From: Isoetes taiwanensis
Lineage: Eukaryota > Streptophyta > Lycopodiopsida > Isoetales > Isoetaceae
DNA: 64,000 bases
Direction of reading: 5' to 3'
Assembly: GCA_021234155.1 (NCBI GenBank)
Contig: JAJEKV010000017.1
Location: 5,373,874 to 5,437,873 of the forward strand
Numbering within the stretch: position 1 is the first letter of the stretch; each line of letters begins with the position of its first letter. The notes beneath the pieces were generated by a model. That model did not search any database. It was not told where the DNA came from and worked only from the letters and a program-made list of their open reading frames with translations. This document shows positions 1 to 9,758 of this stretch, piece by piece. The position numbers were made by a program, and so were the translations under genes.

Positions 1-75
1 AGGATAGAGCAAAGGGAAGGTTATCAAATGCACAAAAACCTCTTATAGCCGATGGACTTGGTTAATGAGTCTGAG
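1..75 (+). repeat. Right-hand flank of the polypurine repeat family
   Basis: The first bases (gatagagcaaagg, aaggttatcaaatgcac, then a tggactt block) match the sequence immediately right of the polypurine tract at about 29,921-29,990, with a few indels. I infer that the window opens just to the right of another polypurine tract lying outside it. Confidence 0.6.
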
Positions 76-94
76 CTGAATAGGTTTCCATCCA

Positions 95-130
95 CAAATG
101 TTCCCAACATTTGCCCAGCAACGCTGGGCA
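95..130. other. Two adjacent perfect hairpins
   Basis: Positions 95-113 form an 8-bp stem (CAAATGTT / AACATTTG) with a CCC loop. Positions 112-130 form an 8-bp stem (TGCCCAGC / GCTGGGCA) with an AAC loop. They overlap by two bases, so only one can form fully at a time. No function is known to me. Confidence 0.6.
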
Positions 131-1210
131 CCATTACTAGTGTGCACATTAATAATATATGAACACTCCTAGCAAGTTGCCCCTAGGGCTACTTTACCCG
201 CTATCCGTTACGCATACACGTCGGTGAGTGGCGTGCGTATGGAGGCGGCAAGATAATCGTCGCCGGGACCCCGATAATCTTTGGCCGAACGTCACATTCT
301 CCCCACCTTGAAATGATGCTGTCCGCAGCATCGTGGGTCTCCCCACCTTGGGATCTTCCTAATCTGCAATCTGCAATCAACGTGATGCATACAATATAAT
401 AGTTATACATTTACCAGGATTACCCTAAGGTAATATTTTTAAAACATTATCACTTCATCATACTATGGAATACTTAACAATTCACAACATCATTAAACAA
501 GGTATCCACTATCTTAAGTTAGACAAAATTTCAACATTTCATATCTATAATTATTGTCCGAGGTACTCTTCATTCCTTGCAACACATTCCAACAAAACTT
601 GTGTTGCAAGTCTTCGTAGCTCGACCTCCTTGCCCTCCGGAGCGCTCTACTGGCCTGCAGGTCGACACTACGTTAGTACCGTTTTAATTACTTAATAAAT
701 TTTGGTTATATGGTGACCACCCCACCTATCTACATGAATGCATGGCTAATCTCCCGGCGTAGGAAGAGGATGAATCTTCCATAATGGCCGTGGAGACAGC
801 GCCTATATGCCTATATGCCGCTCATGCCTACACCTCTAGTTGCCCAGCGTGGAGGATATCCTTCTCGCGTGGGGGGCATGAAGGATGGATTCCTCCTATC
901 AAAGCATATATGGGGCTAAAGGTGCTTTCCCTATCAATGCATTCCTTAATGACCTCCTTTCTCGAGGTCGCCTACTACTTAGGGAGCAGTAGACTTTCTA
1001 ATCTACCTTCCACTCGCTTAATCGGAACGCCGGTCATGCCTACATTGACATTACACCACGCCCTAGAGATCACCGTAGTGGTCTCATCGCGGGTAATAAC
1101 GATGCGACCCATACCAAGCATAGGTTGCATGCGTGGATTAATCTATACAAGAATTAACCTACACAAATCGACATGCCTGAGCCGATTTCTTCGGAGATGA
1201 CCTTGCCGTC
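131..1210. other. Non-coding; probable 3' LTR region of the chromovirus
   Basis: I see no supportable gene here. The stretch lies downstream of the minus-strand pol stop codon, where the 3' LTR is expected. I cannot place LTR ends: no TG...CA pair with a matching copy beyond gag was found by eye. Small structures include a hairpin GATGCTG-TCCG-CAGCATC near 314-331 and a duplicated tctccccaccttg at about 297-350. Confidence 0.3.
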
Positions 1211-1371
1211 TCATTGCTCCATAAACTGTGGGTACTGCTTTACTAAATCCTTCTTAAGTACCCACGTCGCGTCTTCCACTGGCAAGTGCTTCCATTTGAC
1301 CAAGTATTGGAGGAACTCCGACCTCCTTGTCTTCTTGAAAGCTTTATCAAGAATCATTTTCGAGCTATTTC
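1211..1371 (-). pseudogene. Chromodomain at the integrase C-terminus
   Basis: The minus strand reads EFLQYLVKWKHLPVEDATW, followed by a short basic helix ending at a TGA (1211-1213). The pattern Y-LVKWK--P-EDATW is that of chromodomains fused to plant Ty3/gypsy integrases, which direct insertion towards particular chromatin. The first aromatic cage position usual in HP1 was not identified here. The stop codon position fits the true end of pol. Confidence 0.88.
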
Positions 1372-1613
1372 CACCGCTCCTCCGTCATTTCCAACAACGT
1401 TGGAGTGTCCAAGACTTCGTCTGGATTTGGAGTATGCTTCTTCAACAAACTCACGTGGAAGACCTTATGAATCTTTAGGTGTGCTGGCAAATCCAACTTG
1501 TAGGATTGGTTACCTACTCTCTTGATTATTCCGGAAGGGTCCAGCCCACCTTTGAGCAAGCTTCTTGCAATTGCCAATCGAGCTTCTTTTGCTTCACCTT
1601 TATCTTGAGCCAT
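1365..1613 (-). pseudogene. Integrase C-terminal (GPY/F-type) region
   Basis: This 82-residue open stretch contains IIKRVGNQSYKLDLP followed by IHKVFHVSLLKKH. This is the typical post-catalytic segment between the integrase core and the chromodomain in chromoviruses. The usual GPF sequence before it is altered (LDPSGIIKRV), probably by a nearby indel. It overlaps the start of the chromodomain frame. Confidence 0.85.
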
Positions 1614-1794
1614 ACATCATCTCCAACTTTGAACTCTCTCGATCAGACGATGCTTGTCGGCCGATGCTCTTCCGACGACTTCTTGCCGCTAGAGATAACC
1701 TCGAACTTCTTCCACGAAGTCAGCCATGATATCGGCCAACATCTGCTGCGAAACTTCTACTTTTGACACGGGGGTTGTGCCAAAGTGTGCGGAG

Positions 1795-2480
1795 TTAGCA
1801 CCGATAGCCATAATTGATCATAAATGGCGACATTTGGGACGATTCACGCTTGGTGCTATTGTATGCAAACTCCACCAAGTGAATAAATTCTTCCCACATG
1901 CTTTGCTTATTCCGCACATAAGCCAGAGCATGTCTTCTAAGATCCTGTTGGTCCGCTCCGATGCCGCCATCCGTTCGAGGATGATCGCCCGTGCTCATGG
2001 ATAGCTTGGTGCGAATCGTCATAAAGAGGTCTTGCCAAAAGGCACTCATGAACTGGATCCACATGCGGAGATAATCTCCCTTGGCATGCCATGAAGCCCG
2101 AAGATCTCTTTGGTGAAGAGCTTTGTCCGTATCCATAGCCGTATCGTGGTCCCCGCAAGGCATAAAATGTGCCATCTTCGACAACTTGTCGACCACTACC
2201 ATCAAGGCCTCCTTGCTCTCGTTTGTTCTTGGGAGTCCTGTGATGAAGTCCATGCTGATTACCTCCCACTTAGCGTTTGGCACCGCTAATGGCTCTAACG
2301 CCCTCGAATTGCTGCCCTCTCTTCGCCGTCGGGCAGGCATAGCCGACATTCCTTGATGTGGCGAAGCTATTTGCTTCTTCATTCCTGGCCAATAATATTT
2401 CTTTGCACTTTGAAATATGTTTTCATGAATCCGCATGGCCGGCTATTGGGCAACAAGCAGCGTGTCATGGAGGATCAACT
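1795..2480 (-). pseudogene. Integrase catalytic core and zinc-binding region
   Basis: The open stretch 1795-2436 shows YYWPGMKKQ of the zinc-binding region, then a core with SMDFITGLP carrying the first catalytic Asp, VVVDKLSKMAHF, and FMSAFWQDLF just after the second Asp position. The CxxC of the HHCC zinc finger (CRLC) and the catalytic Glu (SERTNRILED) are readable only in neighbouring frames, which places frameshifts between them. The family function is insertion of retroelement cDNA into the host genome. Confidence 0.9.
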
Positions 2481-2723
2481 TCCTTACACCGATGATCGGT
2501 GCACGCACAACTTGTTCTTATGGTATAACAGGTTGCCTTCCTTCTTATAATGCTTGAAGGCCTCCGCTCTTTATTATTTCTAGCCTCCTTAGAGAGGCTT
2601 GTCCGTTTCCCCGAAATCCACATCCGTTGGCAAGGACTCTTCAATCTTCTTACCAAAGTCGCCGAGAGGCGTCGAAATTGCATTGCAATGCACTCTAGTT
2701 GTCGGGGATGCCTTGGCGATCTG

Positions 2724-3160
2724 CTACCACATTGAGCTTCCCGGCTTGTAGACTATATCAAAGTCATATTCCTCGAGGAACTCCATCCATCTCCCACGCC
2801 TCATTGAGGTGTGGTTTGGAAGGATGAATACATATTGGAGGCTCGATGGTCGGTATCCAATTGGAACTTCCTTCCCAAAAGGTAGTGCCTCCAAATTCTT
2901 AATGCCCCGACAACCGCAAGCAATTCGATCGATCGGGCGTTGGGTAGCGCCTCGGCGCCGTTCATTCATCTTCGGAATCATACGCTACCACCCGCTCTTC
3001 TTGCATAAGCACCTTTTGTAGCTATCTTACTCGTGATCTGTTGCTTACAAGCTTATCTTTCTCCGGGTCCGGCAAGGTCAAGGCAGTAATGTCGTCCGAG
3101 GCTTCTTTCAACAATTCAAACCCCTTTTGGGCTTTCTTGTGCCAATGCTCTACCCAATCT
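2724..3160 (-). pseudogene. RNase H domain of the chromovirus
   Basis: In pieces the minus strand reads FELLKEASDDITAL, VLMQEERVVAYDSED, GIKNLEALPFGK and ends with GRWMEFLEEYDFDIVYKPG. That closing motif is highly typical of the Ty3/gypsy RT-associated RNase H. The first catalytic Asp region appears lost or frameshifted. The domain would degrade the RNA strand during reverse transcription. Confidence 0.87.
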
Positions 3161-3161
3161 T

Positions 3162-4036
3162 TCACCTTCTACGCCCTTTGTCGTCGATTACGAATCGGGC
3201 TGCTATCTTAGCAAAGTTCTTCACGAACTTCCCGTGAGTACCTAGACCGAGAAAACTTCGACCTCGTGCACATTCTTGGAAGGCCTTTGAATCAATTGCT
3301 TCAATCTTGGCGAGGTCCGTCGAGATGCCTTCTGCCGAGATCACGTGACCAAGGTATTCCACCTTCTCTCAAGGCGAAGTGGCGCCGACAACTTGGCCTG
3401 GCGGGTGCCTCTTCAACTTCTCTAGCACCCTTCTCAAGCCAGAAACGTGCTCTTCAAGGGATCTGCTATACACCAAAATGTCATCAAAGAAAACAATCAC
3501 AAAGGTGTCGGGGAACTCGAAGATATCGTTCATGAGCCCTCATGAACGCGTTGGGGCATTTGATAAGCGAAAGGCATCACCGGAACTCATAATGCCCATA
3601 CCGCGGCCTCCGGCGGTCTTGTGGATATCCTCCTCCTTTATCCGTATCCGATGATAACGACCTTAAGTCGATTTTGAGAAGATCTTTGCTCCTTCGATAT
3701 CTGATCCATCAAGTCGTCTGATCTTGGAAGCGCATACTTGTTCTTAATGGTGTGCTTATTCAACCGCCTATAGTCTATGCACATCCTCAAAGATCCATCC
3801 TTCTTCTTGACAAAAAGAATGGGCGCCCAAACGGCGAGACACTAGGTCTAATGAAACCTAGGTCGAGCAGCTCCCGCGAATCGCTTCTTTAGCTCCGGCA
3901 ACTCCTGCGTTGTCATTCTATATGGAGCCTTGCTTGTTGGCTTTGTTCCTGTTCGAAGTGCTATCTCGCACTCGACTTCTATAAGGAGGGAGCTGCTTGA
4001 TCTCATCCGAAAGAGATCGTGGAACTCCGTGATCAA
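3162..4036 (-). pseudogene. Reverse transcriptase domain of the chromovirus
   Basis: The N-terminal part (3848-4036) reads CEIALRTGTKPTSKAPYRM. Around 3,700-3,850 another frame gives [20 protein letters not shown]. At about 3,466-3,520 the catalytic motif [13 protein letters not shown] is intact, with the two Asp residues of the active site. At 3,162-3,362 the thumb-side segment EYLGHVISAEGIS follows. The order and spacing are those of a Ty3/gypsy RT. At least three frame changes break it. Confidence 0.92.
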
Positions 4037-4332
4037 CTTAGCTATTTGCCCTAAGCAACTTGGTCGAGCATCTTGTCTTCTTTGCTTCCTTTCAATTCCG
4101 GTTCACTAATCTCAAGCTTGAAGATGTATGCTACTTGCTCACTCTTGATGCACTTGAACAGTAGTTTAGAAGACATGCACCGCATGATGGGAACAACTTC
4201 TTTTTGTTATCTCAATGATCTTGCCGTCGGGTGTTGGGAAGGTCACCTTCCGCTTCCACAATCAATAATGGCCCTCGCTGGTCCAAGGTACTCCATACCT
4301 ATTATCAAGTCAGATTTGCCAATGCCCATTAC

Positions 4333-4698
4333 TTACGCCCCCATATCGGATCTTAATCCCCGCAAGTCGATGTCAAAGTTGATTCTTTTACCGCCAGTCC
4401 GCTTCATCGCTCCACTTGCTAAGACAACGGGCCTTGGCTTTGACTTTAATGGTTTCAACTTCAACATTTGAACCATTCTGGGAGATGCAAAGTTATGGCT
4501 ACTTCCCGAATCTATCAGGACTATAAATGACTTGGCCTTGGCCTTTTCCACTGTGGAAATTACTTTATACTGGCTCTCTGCTTGCTCTGTATCTATTGCG
4601 GCAAAGATATGACACTCACCCTGAATGTAGTCGCGGGCCTCGCCTGCCGCCGTCACCAAAAGTGTCCCAATCTCCCAACTTCTGCTAAGGCGCTGCAC
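4333..4698 (-). pseudogene. Retroelement aspartic protease
   Basis: The 121-residue stretch contains FIVLIDSGSSHNFAS, where DSG is the catalytic triad of retropepsin-like proteases, followed by LASGAMKRTGG and FDIDLRGL. It lies between the zinc knuckle and RT, as expected for gag-pro-pol order. This stretch is open over its length and is one of the better preserved parts of the element. Confidence 0.88.
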
Positions 4699-4699
4699 T

Positions 4700-4755
4700 C
4701 ATGACATATGGGCGCTTTGTCGTCCTATGGCCCGGCTGGAAACACCGAAGCAAAA
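4700..4755 (-). pseudogene. Gag zinc knuckle, last Cys altered
   Basis: One minus-strand frame reads CFQPGHRTTKRP, preceded by a further Cys in an adjacent frame. This matches a CX2CX4HX4C nucleic-acid-binding knuckle, but the last Cys codon reads CGC (Arg) and the first part is frameshifted. It sits just before the protease. Confidence 0.7.
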
Positions 4756-5810
4756 GCTGCTTTTCTATGCACTCGCTCTCTTTTCCTTGGGCATATTCGC
4801 GAAAGGATCGACCGCTTTGGAGTAGTTTGCCCCTTCTCGTTTGTCTTTGAAAGATACCGCTTCTTCTCTTCGCCGCTTCCCTTGATTGCCACTATATGGG
4901 GCTCTAGCTTCGTCCTGGGCTGGCTGTCCTCGGGTTGAAACTTTCTTTTTGCCTTTATCTTAGTAATACTGCCGCCACGCCCCGCTATTCTCGAGGTCCC
5001 TGTTTCCTTGCAAACTTATTGCCTTGGACTCCGCTTCGACATCGTTTTCTCGGGGTTTATTGCCCTTACAAGCTTCGGCGGATCTCCTCATTCGGACCTT
5101 CAATGTAGCTTTCCCTGCGTGCTTCTCACCTAACTTTGGCACATGACCTTAGCCTCATAAATTCCTCCGTGTATTTACAGTCTTGATTTGTTGCCTTGCC
5201 GCAACTGTAGAACCGGCCTTTGCATCAAGGCCGGACTTGTGCTCTCTTGGGACGTAATGGGCTTTGAAGGCTTTAGCAAACTTCTTGAACACGCAAGCAT
5301 CCCCGCTTTAAGCCATGAGCCTTGGCATAGCCCTTCCACCAAATGCGTCTTTGCTCCCTTCGGGTTATTTGTTGCTACCGCCTTTATCCTTATCCTTCAT
5401 ACCATAGGCATTGCAGATTCGCTCATCTCGTCAAGCCAAGCTCGCCTCCATGCGACGACTGTTCGCCACCGAGAATTGCTCGAGCTTCCTGGCCTTCCAA
5501 ACATTTCCCAATGCGAGTCTACTTTCTTTCGGTAGTGGGAGGTTCTTGTGTCCCTTTTTGTCGTCCGAATTGGTTCCTCCGCCTTTTCGCCCGCTTCTCG
5601 GACTTGGTTCGCCCTTCTTCTTCCTCGAGAATGGTCCGAATCCGAGCTTGGGTCGGAGGAGTCCGAGCTGGGGGACCTTCCTCTCTTTGCTCCTCTTCTT
5701 GTCTCTACCTGTTCTCCGAGGTGATGCTTGCGGCGGTTGGCGTTACCCACAGAACTGCTCCCAGCTTGTGCGGCTAGCAAAGCCTTTATCCGTTCGAGGT
5801 CCGTCCTCAT
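4756..5810 (-). pseudogene. Gag polyprotein, N-terminal and central part
   Basis: The clearest piece is 5397-5810, starting MRTDLERIKALLAAQ, then an Arg/Ser/Asp-rich segment (RGRSPSSDSSDPSSDSD). A basic piece at 4960-5142 lies nearer the knuckle. The assignment as gag rests on position before the knuckle and protease plus composition; the sequence itself is weakly conserved. The start at 5810 is the first Met of this frame, but the real start could be further upstream. Confidence 0.65.
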
Positions 5811-6140
5811 TTTGCGATATTTCTTCTTCTGGGGTCATTTGTCCAAATTCTTCAAGCAGGTTCCTTGCGGGCGCACTGGGCGGGGTCTGCATTCCTCTGT
5901 AAGTTCCCCTTGAGTTGTCGTTCTCCCAAGGCCAGGCCTAGTCGCATACACAAGTGGTTCATATCTACATGGTTAGTTTTTTCCTCGCTTTCTTGCATTA
6001 CTTATGTTTGTTGGCATGGTTGGGGACACAAAATATATCAACAAAACATTTATAGTGCAAGAGAATATTATATTTATATTTTATATTACACTAATACAAG
6101 AAATTGCAACTACTTGCTAATCATTCCCTGTTGATGCGGT
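5811..6140. other. Short AT-rich spacer, possible 5' LTR edge
   Basis: No gene seen. An AT-rich stretch lies at about 6,050-6,110. This is where the retroelement 5' LTR or leader should lie, but I could not find a primer-binding site complementary to tRNA-iMet. Confidence 0.25.
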
Positions 6141-7690
6141 GAAGATGGATTATCCTCGGGAACTTTTTCACTTGGCTCGTTCCTAATCGAATGGCCCAAG
6201 TTCCTAAGCGACATTGGCCGGAGATCCACCTTGCAATGCTCTAGCCAAATCTTCTATTCTCGCGGTGGGAGGTATAAGCTCATTGCCACACGACAGCCTT
6301 TGCCCTTTGTAAGGTATGGCGGTCGAAGACGCCGAGTGCTACTGCTCTCTTCACCGTGATTGCATACTCGGTGTTAAGGGGGTAACCGCCGCATGCCGGG
6401 CGAATCCCGAGAGTGCAATCAGCATTGATACTCCTTCCTCGCCTCACGGGGGTGAACTTGCGATGGATAACCGCTTATTCTTCCATCTATCGCAAAGTGG
6501 CGTGTAATACCGTAGTGACTGCCGTTGCGAGGCGGGTCCTCGCCACTCGGCAGATCCAAACCGGTGGTTCCGCTTCGAAATCATCAACCTCCACCGTGGT
6601 GAGCTCCCCAGTAGTCTCTCGACCGCCACTGAAGCCCCCCCGAGGTCGAATTCCACCCGTCCTATCCCGGGAGGTGTTATGACGAGCTTGCCGTTAGGAT
6701 GTTTGAGGTCGCATAGCCGGATCCCCATTTGTTCCCTGAAGAGCAAGGAACTCTTCCTCCATCGGTAGCTTGTTCTCGGCCTTGTCCGCCTCCATAATCG
6801 GGCTCCGATGTTGTTTGTAGGCTTGGATGCCGGAGGTAAACTCTCCGTGTAAGTGTCGGCTTCCCTTACTTGGGGGGAAGTCGGACTCTCCTGGACGATG
6901 AAGTCGCCCAAGTCCGCTCTTCTGAGTTGGTGCAAAGAACTCTTCAGTCGGTACTCCTTTCCCTCGCACTCCGAGGTTTTGAATGTCGCTTAGGAGCGTA
7001 AACTCCTCACCTTCCGACGATAATGGGAGCTAGGCTTGTGATGCCTAACTGAGGGGGTGGCGCTGACTGAGAGTCCACGGGCTTCTTTCAAGTCTTGCCA
7101 CTCTCTGCTTCGCTTGTCGCCGCTCTTCCATTTGGGTCGAGCTCGACATAGTCTTCCTCTTCCTCGATTCTGTTCATCCGAAGTCTTCTTCCTTCCCTTC
7201 CCGCCCCGCTCATACGTGTAAGGAGCCGTTGTTCCCGCTATGGCTAATGGGTCCACGCCCATGGGGAATGGAGGTTTTCCCCACGGTGTTCAAAGACGCG
7301 CGGTGTGAGAAAGATTGCCGTGGCGCGGTTGAAAGAGAAGTACTTGGTCCCGCTGGATCGGGACCATTGGCTCAAAAGTGCGCTTTGTTTGTGAGGTATT
7401 TGGCGATGTTGGGACATCGTCCAATGCCGCCGAGGGGGACCGTCTAGGAACAAAATATCCTACACAAGGGGAGTTGCACTAGCGCTGGTTCTACCCTAGC
7501 TTGGAACTCAATCAAGACTCTACTATAAGCCGGGTTGCGTGCAAAGGTTGCTTTGACGCCTACCTCTTTTCCCGAAGATCCGGAAGATTTGGTCGACGCC
7601 TACCTCAAGAAGATGAGCGCATTTGTGGCCGTACTCATCTCTCGGAAATCAGAAGTTGCCATTGATTGATTGCAGAAGAGGGTAACAAAT
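6140..7690 (-). CDS. Unrecognised coding-like region, frameshifted
   Basis: Several overlapping minus-strand open stretches (6444-6935, 6694-6969, 6990-7262) look protein-like, but no family is recognised. Readable pieces include ITPPGIGRVEFDLGGASVAV and, near the 3' side, AITVKRAVALGVFDRHTL. A TATA box at 7776-7785 lies upstream, and an ATG giving MATSDFREM lies near 7,667, a plausible start. The unit has the same upstream layout as the H3-like gene next to it (TATA box, similar leader, stem-loops). It could be an independent host gene or the 5' part of a retroelement. Confidence 0.4.
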
Positions 7691-7775
7691 GGTTGCAAGA
7701 GCGCCTCAGGGAGTTGGGAAATCGGCTAGAAGGGCAGGAGCAGATTTGTAGGGTGCTATCTGAGAAATGAGGGGT

Positions 7776-7785
7776 CTATTTATAG
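7776..7785 (-). promoter_or_regulatory. TATA box, minus strand
   Basis: The minus strand reads CTATAAATAG, a plant-type TATA box, about 110 bases before the first plausible ATG near 7,667. The context (aaatgagggg-TATA) resembles that of the second box at 9,749. Confidence 0.55.
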
Positions 7786-7975
7786 AAAAAAGGGGAAACC
7801 CTAATTTTTGGATGACTTGAAAATTTCCTAGGATTGGGTAATTCTAACTTATCTGAGGTCAAAATAGGAGTTTGAGGACTATATGAGATGCTTAAACAAG
7901 GCTAGGTTACCTAAAAGATGCTATGCAGTAGGTTGAAGGTGACTTTGACAAGTCCTGGTGAAGAAATGGTAAGAG

Positions 7976-8042
7976 GTCTCACAGCTTGCGCCTCGCTTCA
8001 AAACTAACTTTTTGTTTTGCGACCAGGCGCGAGCTGTGAGAC
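7976..8042. repeat. GTCTCACAGC stem-loop, copy 1
   Basis: Arms 7976-7993 and 8025-8042 pair over 18 bp with a single mismatch (gtctcacagcttgcgcct against aggcgcgagctgtgagac). The loop contains ctaactttttgttttgcg. About 190 bases upstream of the 7,776 TATA box on the minus strand. Confidence 0.85.
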
Positions 8043-8174
8043 ATCAGTCTCATTTCGATCAAAGGTGTCCAATTTGGGTAAACTAATGGTGTAAGGTTGA
8101 TGGGCTCATCAAATTAGGCAGAATCGACCCCTTATTTGGTCAATTTGGAGCTGTTTTGGCCAAGTTTGGGCGAG

Positions 8175-8241
8175 GTCTCACAGCTTGCGCCTCGCTTCAA
8201 TACTAACTTTTTGTTTTGCGACCAGGCGCGAGCTGTGAGAC
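8175..8241. repeat. GTCTCACAGC stem-loop, copy 2
   Basis: Arms 8175-8192 and 8224-8241 are identical to copy 1, and the loop differs by one base. The flanks also match copy 1 (gag before, atca and gtctc after), so copies 1 and 2 look like a local duplication. Confidence 0.85.
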
Positions 8242-8388
8242 ATCATGTCTCTCGGCTTGCAAATGTCCTATTTCACTGAAATAAAAGCTAAAACTTATTA
8301 ATTTGCTCTAATTAACCAAGTTTATGTCATCAAGGTACACAAAATTGCTCTATATTACAAAATTTTTAATTATTTACAACAAAAGTTT

Positions 8389-9647
8389 CTAAGGGCGTTC
8401 TCCCTTAATGCGGGTCGCAAGACTCATGTCTTGTCGCATTAAGGTTACCCGCTTGGCGTGGATAGTGCAGGCTGTTGAATCTTCAAAATGTTGCACTATC
8501 TTTGCCTCAGCCGCCTCTTGCATTGCTAGCAGCGCTTCGTCCGTGACTCTAAAGTCTGCGCTCAGAGGGCCTCGCATCACTTCACGCACCAACCGAGAAG
8601 GCGGGGCACGGGGAATTGGGAGACGACCGCTTACTGAAGTGTCTAATCTCCCTTAACGCTCTTCTCTCCACCTCCTTCCTATCGGCTTTCTTCCTGGGTG
8701 GTGGCTTTGGGAACCTTTTGGGCTTCGGTGGTGGCGCCTTAAGGTTTTGCCGTTGGTCGCCTCCCTCGATGAACTTAACCCCCTGTTTTTCTTCATAGTA
8801 TTTGTTGTAGGCCTCCCATTTCTTCATGTAGGCCTCGCGGCTCTCTCATCTTCCTCTCAGAATCTTCACCTCCCGGTGACGAGGCTTCCCGGGCAGGTCG
8901 TGGTTGCTTCTTTCTATCCCATGCCGTACTCGGGGGCTTCGTGACTTGGTCCTCGGCTTTGGGGTTGCTTTCAGTGCCGGGCTTTCGGGTACTTTCCTCT
9001 CGTCGCCTGGTGCTTGGAAGAGCTTCCACCGGCAAAGATTAGAGTTGAAGTCCTCCTCGTAAGAGTCGTGGGAGGGGTTTGGGGTTCGGCCAGTTGCCGC
9101 CCCTTGATGATAATGTTGGGGTTCGCCTCTTCCTTGGCTGGCAAATGATCCTTCGTTCTCCTTATACCCAGCCCACGAACTTCCCTTTCGCTTTCTTCTT
9201 TTCTTCTGGCGCCTTTTGTTCCTCTTCCTTCCTTTTTTCCTCTTTTTGTCTTCCCTTCTCTTACTGCTTGCATTTCGTCTTTTCGATGAACCTTCTAAGG
9301 TCTGCGCTACCTCCGCCGGCTCCGGACACATCACTTGCTCATCCTGCTCGAGGATCTGCGTAGATGCGTCACAATGGTGCACTTGTTCTCGCTGCGGATC
9401 TCCCGCTCTATTCCTTCATACACCTCCCTCGTCTCCTGCGTCCATGGAGTTGGTGATGTGGCCTCGTCCCTGCTTCTGCCTTTGGTTGAAGTCCTCAATC
9501 AGATCGGGACGTGTCTTGCTCCCTCGTCCGGCTTAGCGTCCCCCTCTCGCGAGCCTCTCCACGAAGCATCTTCGAATGATCTCCGCCTCGGTGGCTGGTG
9601 GCTTCACTGGCGGCGCTTCCTTCTTGGGTCTGTTTGGTTCGGGCCAT
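8389..9647 (-). CDS. Histone H3 variant, CENH3-like, with long tail
   Basis: The ATG at 9647 opens MARTKQT, the canonical H3 start. An indel follows; the likely continuation is [12 protein letters not shown] long Lys/Glu- and Pro-rich tail runs to about 8,700 ([14 protein letters not shown]). The histone fold then reads ALREIRHF (alpha-N), after a frame change LPIPRAP and RLVREVM (alpha-1), [10 protein letters not shown] (loop 1), [20 protein letters not shown] (alpha-2), [11 protein letters not shown] (loop 2) and [11 protein letters not shown], stop 8389. IP instead of IR before alpha-1, one extra residue in loop 1 and TLMR instead of TIMP are features of plant CENH3; the start and the GERP end are H3-like. 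The span is about 420 codons against 135-180 for known H3/CENH3. Five or more frameshifts break it. It could be a pseudogene, contain unseen introns, or be intact with sequence errors. Confidence 0.85.
8403..8444. other. Inverted repeat inside the H3-like coding end
   Basis: CCTTAATGCG (8403-8412) pairs with CGCATTAAGG (8435-8444), and CAAGAC pairs with GTCTTG inside. It covers codons of [14 protein letters not shown]. It is not the replication-histone 3' stem-loop, which lies after the stop codon. Confidence 0.6.
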
Positions 9648-9748
9648 GCTTTACGGATCGTCAATCGGATAAAAGCGCCGAGAGATCGCCTAAGTTGGGA
9701 AGAGCGGATTTCTAGGGCTTGGACGAAAAAAATGAGGGGGTTCTACAT

Positions 9749-9758
9749 CTATTTATAG
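9749..9758 (-). promoter_or_regulatory. TATA box of the H3-like gene
   Basis: The minus strand reads CTATAAATAG about 100 bases before the MARTKQT ATG, giving a leader of roughly 70 bases if transcription starts about 30 bases downstream. This supports the chosen start codon. Confidence 0.65.

Larger units (their letters stand above)
1211..5900 (-). mobile_element. Ty3/gypsy chromovirus, internal region, decayed
   Basis: Reading the minus strand from about 5.8 kb down to 1.2 kb gives gag, CCHC knuckle, aspartic protease, reverse transcriptase, RNase H, integrase and a C-terminal chromodomain, in that order. Integrase after RT/RNase H marks Ty3/gypsy, and the chromodomain marks the chromovirus branch. 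All domains are present, but frame changes occur every 100-400 bases, so no continuous polyprotein can be read. The decay could be real or could be indel error. LTRs, primer-binding site and polypurine tract could not be placed with confidence. Confidence 0.9.
7786..8388. other. Intergenic stretch with two stem-loops
   Basis: No gene seen. It separates two minus-strand units and contains two copies of the GTCTCACAGC stem-loop (listed separately). It would be both the 3' flank of the H3-like gene and the promoter side of the 6.1-7.7 kb unit. Confidence 0.5.

Noticed and set aside
131-1210. Exact 3' LTR of the chromovirus
   Set aside because: No terminal TG/CA pair with a matching copy beyond gag could be found by eye, so no LTR is annotated.
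8403-8444. Histone mRNA 3' stem-loop
   Set aside because: It lies before the stop codon, has a different stem and loop, and such 3' stem-loops are not used by land-plant histone mRNAs.
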